The position numbers were made by a program, and so were the translations under genes. A DNA stretch of 36,801 bases from Fragilaria crotonensis (taxonomy: Eukaryota > Bacillariophyta > Fragilariophyceae > Fragilariales > Fragilariaceae), in contig JAKSYS010000628.1 of NCBI GenBank assembly GCA_022925895.1, positions 1 through 36,801 of the forward strand, read 5' to 3'. Below, one piece after another: positions 19,990-28,832 of this stretch (the first letter of the stretch is position 1; each line of letters starts with the position of its first letter). The notes beneath the pieces are model-generated. The model made no database searches, was not told where the DNA came from, and saw only the letters and a program-made list of their open reading frames with translations.

Positions 19990-21224
19990 CAAAACGCAGC
20001 TCTTGCCGACTCAACCCGTGCCAAGCGCGATAGCAGCTGGCGCTGTTACGAAAGATTCCTCGGACGAATCGACGGAGTCGGGAGGGAGCCTTTTCTCCAA
20101 GGACTCGGACGAGAAGCGAAAGCAGAAACGTTCGCCTGCTTCGCCGCCGCCCTTCGGGACGGACGGCTTCGCTCCCGACAACCTCAGGAAGCTGGCAATG
20201 GACCCTTGTCCGGTTCCATTCGTGCCACCCTCGACGGTGTGGCTCAGGCCTTCAGGCTTAACAAATTTGAGAGCCCAATCCACGACGCCGCCGGACGACT
20301 CGACCCCCCTTCTGGCTTTACAACTGAAACGTTACGCCGACGAGGACCCAGGACCTACCCCACAGCAGGCGCTGCCGTTAGAGGTGATTCGAAAGGTTCG
20401 ATCCTGGGCAAGAAACGAGACGGACATCGCTATTGGACAACTTGTGGTGGTCGCGTTCTTTTTCGCCATGAGGTCGTGCGAATATTCCGATGTCGGAAGC
20501 CGACGGACGACATCAGTGATCAGAGTGGACGACGTTCGTTTCCGACAGAAGGGACAGGACCTGCAGACAATCGACCGAGGACAACTGGAGAATGCCGACA
20601 CCGTGTCGATCACCTTCCGGCGACAAAAGAACGGGGACAAAGGCGCGACAGTGACTCAGCATCGAAACGACAGGCAGGGACAAACGGACATCTGCCCCGT
20701 CCGCGTGCTAGCGGACCTGACGACGAGGGTACGGAGTTACGATTGCCATTCACGGACGAACCCGAAGATTAACGCCGTCAGGACGCAGGACTCAGACGAA
20801 CCCCAACACATCTCTTCCAAGTCCATACTGAGGCAGCTCAGGATGGCGACGACTCTCGCAGGGGGAGGAGAGGCTTGGCCTCCAGGCGAGTGGCATCGGC
20901 ACTCACTCGATCAGATCAGGCGCCGCGATGGCCATGCACCTCGCCGGAGTTCCAAGTGAGACGATTCAGATGGTGGGGAGGTGGCGAAGCCAGACGTTCA
21001 TGAGATACCTCCGAATTCAAGTGCCGGACTCGACACTCGGAGTAGCCGCACGCATGACGAGTCGACAATCTTTCTACACGATCGCCCCAGATTCTGCGGA
21101 CGAACGACAACCGGAAAATGGCGGAAACCAGGTCGACTCACAATCGCGCGACGGACCCCCGCTAGATAACTATCACGGGACCGACACCGCGAGACGAACC
21201 AGGAGAGAGAGACAAAACTATTAG
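19990..21224 (+). pseudogene. tyrosine recombinase (YR) domain of the DIRS-like element
   Basis: A core-binding helical part (RAKRDSSWRCYERFLGRID, about 20015-20075) is followed after a frame change by the catalytic part. Catalytic Arg I is in FFFAMRSCEYSDV (about 20460-20500). The H-x-x-R box should fall at about 20900-20920, but it is interrupted by an extra GATC in CTCGATCAGATCAGG. After this, GRWRSQTFMRYLR (about 20970-21015) supplies the Trp and the nucleophilic Tyr. YR enzymes integrate circular cDNA by strand exchange. This copy should be inactive if the sequence is right. Confidence 0.7.
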
Positions 21225-21523
21225 GACCAGATTCCGATGCCATCTATTTATTTCTACTAGTCTCACGAGCACAAAAGAGAAACGAGAATGACCACAGACA
21301 ACACACGAATCGACGCGACAGTGCGCGCGAGACAACGGTACGACGAAACCACGAAGCAGACGACTCATCCGACTAAACGGACTTAGAGAAATTTGGACAA
21401 GACTCGGAATTTATTTCGTAAATTAGCGTACGGACAGACAGACCATACAATCGGTTTTGTGCATGTTGTGCCTTATCAAGATACGTTTGCATTCATTTCC
21501 TGCTTCCATTTTGGCTCCAATCA

Positions 21524-23789
21524 ATGTCATCTCAACGTTCTTCTGCCTATGTGAAGGGCAATGATACCCGATACGGCCTCAAGATTGCTCATCGTCACGC
21601 TTCAACGGGGATGGTGATTGGCCTTCAGTGTCGCTTCTGTATTGTGTTTGGTCGTGAGGAGAAGGTGGGATCCAAACGCAAGCCCGCAAACACTGTTCAA
21701 GGGTGGAGCGCCCCATTCCGATACGACAATATTGAGAACCACCTTCGAGCGCAGCATCCATCCCAATGGGCCCTATACAATGCTCTTGATTCCGTCTCTG
21801 AGCGCGCTGCATTTTTTAATGAGGCCCCGACAAGCGTGTTCAAAAGTTCCATTAAGGCACACTTTGCATCCGAGTCTTTGGGTGCAGAGCGACAAAAGGT
21901 CTACGACATTGAAAAGGGTATTGTGGAAACGATTGTGGGCGAAATGATGTTCAATCCTGCTGATGATGTCAACAGTGATGAGGAAGACCATGATGACGCT
22001 ATTGAGGAGGATTCTGGATTTGGAACTCGGACCGAGCTTCAAGCACTACTCAATCAACGTGGTGCAACTATGACTGCAGCACGAGATCGAGCGCTTTCAC
22101 TGTTTAAGCGAGCAAATTCAGAGGATGCAGAGGATTATTCTTATTCAGTGACCATTCCAAAGGCAAAAACAACAGTTTTCGGCTTGGTTGTTCGATATGT
22201 ATCCTGTGGAACTTCTTTCCGTATGGCATCAAACATTATCGGTTGCACCTATGATGTTCTGGCAAACCCTGGTTTGCGAGCTTGCTCGCGACAAGATGTC
22301 AGCAATTTCATTCGAGTGGTCTGTGCTGTTAATCTGCAACGTATTGCACGCCATTTGCGCCGTTCGTGGGCATTTTCCCTAGCGCTGGACTCTGCTACTC
22401 ATCAAAGCACGTCGTATCTCAGTTTGCGATTCCGTGTTTTTATTCCGGAGTTTAGCAACATTGTCAACCTTCACGGGTGTGCCCTTCCTATGCATGATCG
22501 ACATACAGGTGAAGTGATGTTCACGATGGTGAACACATTTTTGTCTGTTCTCTGTCCAGATTGGAGCATTCGCCTACTTGGCGTAACGTCTGATGGGGCC
22601 CGAAACATGACAGGCCGTGTTGCTGGTGTCGTTACTCGCCTCGACAATGCAATGCATGATTCCTGCCAACTCACTCGGATTTGGTGTGGAGCGCATCAGC
22701 TCGATCTGGTTATGGAGGACATCATGAACAACGTAGTCAAAGAAAGGTTTTTCTCTATTCTGACTGGATTCATTACTCACCTTACACGACAGCTCAACCT
22801 GATTGCAGAGATGCAAACGACGTGCCCACGAGTTGTCAATCGCTGGCTCTCTACAGAAAAGGTTATTTCGTGGTTCAAGCTTCATCGACCACAGTTACTT
22901 GCTCATATTGAGGCAAAACAGCCAGCATCTGCTCCTCCTCGCCTCTGGTGGGTTGCTCTGCTAGCTATGCATCACTTTACGACTCGCACAGCTATCACAT
23001 TCCGAAGCATACAAGGCTTAACGACGCTCGCCGATCAACAACAAGCAGCGCTGAATGGTCTCATCAACAACTTTATTGCGGATGTTGGTGTGGTTGGGCC
23101 GCTTACAGCTGACTCCGTTAGTGCTCTTGACCCTTCAACTCATGTCATCAGTGGTCGTTATGCAATTGCTTTCTCAAGTGTTCAAGAATTTCTCTCCGGA
23201 CTAGCAAGTTGGGTCGACACGCTGCTTGATGAAAGCTTGGAAAGCGAGCGGAAGGATCTTCAACGCGACATTGCCCTCGTTTATGTTACTGCTTGCAACA
23301 AAATTGACGAGATCTCCATCTACCGTGATCATACCAACAATCCATGTGCAGATCCCAATTCTCTCCCTCCTGTGTTACCCCACGAGCTCATTAAACTCTC
23401 TGCTGCAAACTTTCTTCGCAAGATTCGTCAGCACGCCTTCCGATTGGAGCACCGTTACACAGCATCGCAGATTGACAACATTGCAGACGAACACAAAATG
23501 CTTGTATATGCCTACCATTCAGAATCAGTTTTGAAGGCGGGCATAGATTCACTCTCAAGCAGATCAAGCTTCCAGGATGGTTGGAGTCTACTTGGCTCTC
23601 GGTTGCCAAACCTGATGGAGTATTGTGGTGCAGTAGCAACCCTTTTCCCAGGCACAAGTACAGTTGAGTCTGACTTCTCAATCCTACGTTGGGAAAAAGG
23701 ATTGCTTTCGGAAGGGGTTGTCGGATTTTGGATTAGAAGGAGTGCTGCAAGCAAAGCAGTTTCTTTTTATTGAGCAATTTGAGCCGTGA
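21524..23789 (+). CDS. hAT family transposase
   Basis: ATG 21524 starts an almost continuous ORF. A BED-like finger lies near the N-terminus (CRFC, then HLRAQHP). An acidic linker follows. Catalytic-core segments are SLALDSATHQSTSY (first Asp), LGVTSDGARNMTG (second Asp) and IWCGAHQLDLV (C-x-x-H). Near the end TSTVESDFSILRWEK is the hAT dimerisation region, which includes the expected Glu. The frame then shifts at a run of five A (about 23694): read straight it stops at 23773, but with one A fewer it continues as SDFGLEGVLQAKQFLFIEQ to a TGA at 23787-23789, matching the usual hAT ending. The enzyme cuts at the CAGGG ends and gives 8-bp duplications, as seen here. It is likely functional if the shift is a sequencing error. 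Confidence 0.9.
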
Positions 23790-23935
23790 TATAAACCATC
23801 ATCAGTAGTAAGGCTTCGTAAAACCATTCAACCAGCATATTTTACTAGACATCGTAGAACAATTCCTACCTTCTCTCGTGGAGCGTACGTACCATTTACA
23901 CCCGCCTAAAATAAGCCTAGAATAAGCCTTGACAA

Positions 23936-23973
23936 GGCGCCTAAATTAAGCTAATTTAGGTAATTTAGGCGCC
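23936..23973. repeat. hairpin-forming palindrome near the hAT right end
   Basis: GGCGCCTAAATTA (23936-23948) pairs with TAATTTAGGCGCC (23961-23973), a 13-bp perfect stem with a 12-base loop. It contains the inner terminal repeat and may be a transposase-binding array. Confidence 0.75.
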
Positions 23974-23994
23974 CGACTATAATAAACAGCCCTG

Positions 23995-24002
23995 GTCATA
24001 CG
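23995..24002 (+). repeat. 8-bp target site duplication of the hAT element, right copy
   Basis: GTCATACG is identical to 17188-17195. Confidence 0.9.
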
Positions 24003-24454
24003 TCATACTACCGGTAGAGTCGTACTCTTAAGCTTAGCACCAAAAAATCATACTCGGAGTACTGTAGTATAGTAGTAGAGTTGCATTCCAAATTCCAACC
24101 TCAAAGCACCTGGTACAGTACCATACTCCAGTAGCTGGTATGCATATGTGTACACGATTCGACCTCGAACGAATGTGTACAGTATAGTATGCGTATGACA
24201 TGTATACGTAGAGAGAATCCCAGAGAATTCAAAATTCAAACTCACTTCGCTCGGGTGCGATTACATCTGAGTTCGTAGAGCATTTGTGGTTTGTGGAATG
24301 TCGAGGCTCGATTCACGAGCACGTTTTTTCAAATCGGTACAGTACACATCGAAGCTCGCCAAACGACGAACAAAAGCACCACTTCTATGGAAAGAATAGA
24401 GAGGTCGTGCATATCCTAGATCGATCAGAAGTTGCTTCGTGCAGTGGTTGCACT
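24003..24454. other. GTAC-rich 5' flank of the SNF2 gene
   Basis: GTAC-type words are dense from 24005 to 24200. The first in-frame ATG of the SNF2 gene is at 24455; the upstream part of that frame has no ATG, so 24250-24454 is probably leader. Transcription elements are not identified. Confidence 0.4.
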
Positions 24455-27132
24455 ATGAATGATTCCTACATTTTGGTGGACGACAGCAGTGACGATGAAT
24501 CCATATTTGTGAACCATGGTTTGACGCAGACACCTCGCAAGAACGTCTTGATTGACTCCTCGGACGATGAGTTCACGCCTCAAAGAAAAATTAAGAACGT
24601 TATGCAAGAATGTATTGATATTGATTCATCGGATGATGATGCTCCTGTTGGAGGACGATCCAACGAGGACGACGACCTCACCGATAAGATGAAAAAATTG
24701 ACGATGGAGAGCGAGGATTCCGCTTGGGCATACGACAAGGAGAGGAATGAATTCTTGTTAACTCGTGCTGAGTTTGAGAACGGAAATTGTCTGGCCGAAC
24801 TTCTCACTTCCAGCCAAACTCTTCGAATCTCTATATCCTCATCAAAGGTTGGGGTTCAGTGGGCTGCAAGCATGCATTCGCACAAGATTGGCGGCATTCT
24901 GTAAGTTGAATTGAATGTCGTTCATTGCCTATATGTTGTTCCAGTCACTCAGAGCTGCTTTTCCACAAACAAATAGAGCTGATGATATGGGACTTGGGTA
25001 AGGTCAACCGAAGAAACAGCAGCGTGCAACTGAGGGAACTAATCCATCCTTTCATCCTTGATTGCAGCAAAACATGGTCCAGCCTAACTTTCATTGGAGG
25101 GCTCATGAGAGCGAAAACAATCTTCTCAGCATTGGTCATCGCACCAGTTTCCATTCTCAGATCCTGGGAAAGGAAGCGCAAAAGTCATTGCACATTCGTG
25201 TGTCCCTGAACTTCACATCCATGTCCTAACCAGTCAGACTCAGCGAAAGGACCGACTACGTGTACTCCGCTCTGCACTCAGTGGCGAGAAGCGAATGCAG
25301 CATTTGATCATTACGAGCTACGGATTGATTTCCAACGATCCCCGGGATTTCGTGTGCGGGCATCAAGGCTTTGACTATGTTGTTTTGGACGAGGCACATA
25401 AAATCAAGAACGATTCAACTCAAGTGACATCTGGTTGTCGTAGAGTGTGCGCTTGCGACAACACTCGTCGCCTACTTCTAACTGGCACACCCATTCAAAA
25501 TAACCTTAAGGAGATGTGGGTGCTTTTCGATTTCGCCACATCTGGAAAGGTTCTCGGCCCGTACAGGCGGTAGGTTTGAACCGTGTGTAAACATTGTTGC
25601 AATGTCCCCATCCCGAATCTTACGCAATGCACGTCTCGTTCAAAGCTTCAAGAAGGATTTCGGTGATCCAATCGAGTTAGGAAGGAACAAGAATGCGACC
25701 GAATCCACAGTCGAAGCAGCGCAACGAGCCAATTTGAAGTTACAGACTCTTCTGAAGCCGTATTTTCTTCAACGCATGAAAGCCGACGTCCTGTCAGACA
25801 TGCCACCGAAACAGGAGTTTGTTGTGTGGACTCATCTATCCCCGGTTCAACGGCGACGTTATGAAGATTATGTCACGACCAGTGATACCGTCAATGCTGT
25901 CCTCTCAAGTGAGTCCAAGTCCCCGTTGGTGGCAATCGATTGGCTTAGAAAGCTAATTGGCCATCCTCTACTTGTTGATGTCAGTTATGATAGGAAGCAA
26001 TCAACTCGATCGGCTTGATGTAGCCACGCTTCTCGAGCAAAGCGCCAAGCTCGAAGTTCTGTGCGGCTTAATTCAAAGACTCTCCACTTCAGGGCACCGA
26101 ACGCTTATATTCAGCAACAGCACGATGACGCTGGATATCATCCAGCGAGTTCTGCATGGCTTGAACATCTCACGTATTGATGGTACAACAAAGGAAAACG
26201 ATAGACAGCGATCAGTGGAAGAGTTTAATCAAGAAGGCAGCAATGTCGATGTGATGTTACTTAGCACCAAAGCAGGAGGCTTGGGGCTCACACTGACAGG
26301 AGCAGACCGCGCGGTGATATACAATCCGAGCTGGAATCCTACAGACGATTCCCAAGCGGTTGATCGATGCTATCGCATTGGTCAGAAAAAGTCAGTTGAG
26401 GTGTATCGCTTTATAGCAGCTGGAACCGTGGAAGAAAAAACGTACGAGAAGCAGATTTTCAAAGATGGCATTAATCGAGTCGTCACGTCAAGCACTGGCA
26501 ACAAGACAGAACGATACTTCGATAAGAAAGATCTAAGCCGCCTTTTCAAGCTCGCTCCACCGGGAAAATGCGAACTGCTGGAAAAACTTCAAGAGAAAGG
26601 ACGTGTTGGCGACGTGAGCACGTCGAGGCAGGGAGTCTTCTTCGCAAAACACAAGGGGGTTATTGGATTGTCGCGTCACGATGCCGTGTACATGGAAGGG
26701 ACTACCGGTAGTCTGGATTCTTCGCCACCGCATTCTCCGTTTGGTGGTCCAACGCCAGTTAAGATCGCCGGAAAAGCACGCCGAGTCCTTCTTGGAAAAC
26801 CTGCTGTCGTTGTTCCTGTGAACCACGATCGAAAGAATCCGCAATCCGTGGACACCCAAAACCGCTGCAATGGAGTTCATCCTTATGCTCCTCCCACCCC
26901 AATTCATGCCAATCAACATAATAATCGGCTTTCCTTAGGTGCTTCCCCCTCTCGATTCGAGACAGCGAAAGCCGTCATAACTACTCTGAAAAGTGAAGGT
27001 CGCCACAGCAAAGCTCTGCGTTGTCTACTTGACCTTCTTGACGATCAGGAACATCTCATGAAGGAACAGCGCCTATGGATGCACCAGCAGATCTCACATG
27101 TGAGTTCATGTCTCGGTTACCTGCCAACCTAA
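24455..27132 (+). CDS. SNF2-family DNA translocase, ERCC6L/PICH-like
   Basis: The protein is a nuclear ATP-driven DNA translocase. The N-terminus has three acidic Ser-Asp-Asp patches preceded by Ile/Leu/Val (ILVDDSSDDES, VLIDSSDDEF, IDIDSSDDD), which resemble SUMO-interacting motifs. Three GT-AG introns keep the frame: 24901-24976, 24998-25067 and 25570-25645. The first two create ADDMGLGKT, the Walker A motif. Then come VVLDEAHKIKN (DEAH), LLLTGTPIQNNL, STKAGGLGLTLTGADR and QAVDRCYRIGQKK, all SNF2 motifs. Past the helicase, LSRLFKL and GVIGLSRHDAVYM resemble the ERCC6L/PICH C-terminal region. KALRCLLDLLDDQ near the end may be a TPR-like helix pair. Frameshifts lie near 25170-25190 and 25985-26010. 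It converges with the hydrolase gene (129 bp gap). Confidence 0.85.
24901..24976 (+). other. SNF2 gene intron (76 nt)
   Basis: The donor is GTAAGTTGAA and the acceptor AACAAATAG. It joins GGIL to ADDMGLGKT, so the splice is required for motif I. Confidence 0.8.
24998..25067 (+). other. SNF2 gene intron (70 nt), inside Walker A
   Basis: The donor is GTAAGGTCAA and the acceptor GATTGCAG. It splits the Gly codon of MGLGKT. The exon between this and the previous intron is only 21 nt. Confidence 0.8.
25570..25645 (+). other. SNF2 gene intron (76 nt)
   Basis: The donor is GTAGGTTTG and the acceptor TTCAAAG. It joins GPYR to RFKKDFGDP in phase 2. Without it the frame stops at 25573. Confidence 0.7.
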
Positions 27133-27260
27133 GGATATCCACGAGCAAAGATGACTATACTCTCTTGTTACTCGTTGCTCTGCAATCTTACAAATACGAC
27201 AAACTGTAGTAACATCAATTCAACCAGGGCGAAAGTACTCAATGCTCTTATCCTATTTGC

Positions 27261-28832
27261 TCATTTTGGAACGTAAGGGACCCCAACTGCGACGGTGGTG
27301 CCCCTATCGCCGTTTTGCTCAGGTCTGCTAGCACCACTTTTAGCAACATTTGGGGCTCCTTTGCTACTAGGTGCTGATGACGTTTTTGAAGCGTCCTCTG
27401 CATCCTTCTTGTCATCCGGTTGACCCAACATTTTGAAAAGCGACGCCTGTATCTCACGCTGGCGCTCTTGAGTCATGCCCATTTCCTTGTTGTTAAAGCC
27501 AGCGTCTGAAGTCTGCGGCTTGCGTGTCGGAGATCGAAGGCTGCGAGGTTGCGGGTAGGTACTAGGATAATACCATGGTGGTGCCATCAAGTTCATCCGG
27601 GATGGACAGGCAAAGCCCACGAGTTTGGAATCTGCAAACATGTTTGTAAAAGATTGATACAGAATCGAACATGAATTTTGGACGAGGAGAGTTGTGATCT
27701 CCTTCCACGACTATCAAATTCTTGTCACCGGCGTAGCGCGCATAAATTTGCTCTGAGTGATGCTTCTGGATAAAGTCATCGTGCTCTCCAGCAACAAAGA
27801 GCCGGGATGAAGCACTTGTCAGCGTGTGAGATGGGAGAAATCAAACGAAGGTTGAAATTAGCTTGCTTCTTGACCGAGGATTGGAGCAAACGGATGGCCA
27901 CGCTGACAATCATGCCTGGCACATGTATCCCCTGTTCCTTTCCCTTTTCAACCATTTCCTCGCAAAGTTGTGTCAAATCTGCAAAAGAAGAATCTAAAAT
28001 CATGCATGCGATGCTTGGGTCGCGATCGCCGTGCATCAAAGCCGTCGCAGCACCCATCGAACGCCCCCAGAGGGCAATCGTAGAAACAACGTTCGTTGCT
28101 CTCAAGTGAGCAATGATACACATCAAGTCCTCGCGTTCATAGTATCCCAAGGATACATATTCGCCATCAGACTTCCCAGATCCAGCGAAGTCAAAAGAGA
28201 AGACAGCAAGTCCAAGAGACAGAAGATAAGAGAGCTGTGGAAGAACTTCGACACGCGCTGACGAGTTTCCGTGCATGTAAATGACCACCGGGATTCGATC
28301 AGAAGTTCTTTCGACCGGCTCCCAATGAGAACATTGCAGGTTCAAACCGCGCTTGGTCATGAGAGTGAAGTCTGTCCGTGTGAATCGTTTTCCGCAAAAC
28401 GAGAAGGCAGGAGGTCCCAATGCTTCTTCCTGAGACAAGAAATGAAATGTGAACTTTTTCGTTGCAAGAGAATCGCTGGAGAAGATATTCGACACGCACC
28501 TTATAATCAGCCCGGGGAGGTCTGATAATGGCATTGACCAATTCCTGGTAACCCATCTTGGCCATTTGAATATAGGAGGGTTTCTTCTGCTCCTGTTCAT
28601 CGCTTTCTCTTTGTTTCTGATTGCCTCCACTTCTAGACGAATTCATTCTCCGATACTTGCTTTCCACCGCGTGCTCATCCTCCCCTATTTCCTGCGCTTG
28701 TCGGGTGTGTTTTGGTTGACAATTTGGTGCCGTCGTGCCAGCGTTAACAACCTCATTCACTTTCGGGAGTCGAGCGGTTCGTCGTACTCGGTCTTGTAGA
28801 ACTGCTCCTCTTCTTGCGAGACGTCGTTCCAT
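27261..28832 (-). CDS. alpha/beta hydrolase (serine hydrolase, ABHD17-like), frameshifted
   Basis: Likely a serine hydrolase acting on an ester or thioester; the substrate is unknown. The start is uncertain: ATG 28832 is chosen, but an in-frame ATG lies near 29030. The N-terminus is Arg/Lys-rich, then MGYQELVNAIIRPPRADYK. A GT-AG intron (28499-28430, 70 nt) joins it to EEALGPPAFSFCGKRF. The oxyanion strand is VVIYMHGNSSARVE, the nucleophile elbow GRSMG (about 28050-28065). After a frame break near 27797, GEHDDF and EGDHNSPRP supply the expected acid and His of the triad. A second break near 27650 leads to a Lys/Ser/Pro-rich tail ending at 27261. ABHD17 enzymes are protein depalmitoylases in animals; equating function here is an inference from motif layout only. 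Confidence 0.75.
28430..28499 (-). other. intron of the hydrolase gene (70 nt)
   Basis: The donor is GTGCGTGTCG and the acceptor CTTGTCTCAG. It joins ADYK to EEALGPP in phase 0. It also explains why the two halves lie in different frames. Confidence 0.75.

Larger units (their letters stand above)
17251..21420 (+). mobile_element. nested DIRS-like tyrosine-recombinase retroelement, degenerate
   Basis: Domain order is gag-like region, reverse transcriptase, RNase H, then tyrosine recombinase. This is the DIRS/Ngaro/PAT layout, not LTR or LINE. The block is clearly more GC-rich than the hAT and host DNA on both sides. TAAATTA is found at both proposed borders (17244-17250 and 21419-21425). That could be a short duplication or chance, because DIRS elements usually make none. 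Runs of CAGACAGAC near 17309, 17330 and 21434 may be remnants of the element's split terminal repeats. Every domain is broken by frameshifts. Confidence 0.7.
17196..23994 (+). mobile_element. hAT DNA transposon (6.8 kb) with an internal nested retroelement
   Basis: The ends read CAGGGCTGTTTATT (17196-17209) and its exact inverse AATAAACAGCCCTG (23981-23994), as in hAT termini that begin CAGGG. Further in, GCCTAAATTACCTAAATTA (17232-17250) is matched exactly in inverse at 23952-23970. Perfect 8-bp duplications flank the element. It carries a hAT transposase (21524-23789). About 4.1 kb of GC-rich DIRS-like retroelement lies between the left inverted repeat and the transposase. Without that insertion the hAT would be about 2.6 kb, a normal size. 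The intact ends and duplication imply a fairly recent insertion or good preservation. Confidence 0.9.
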
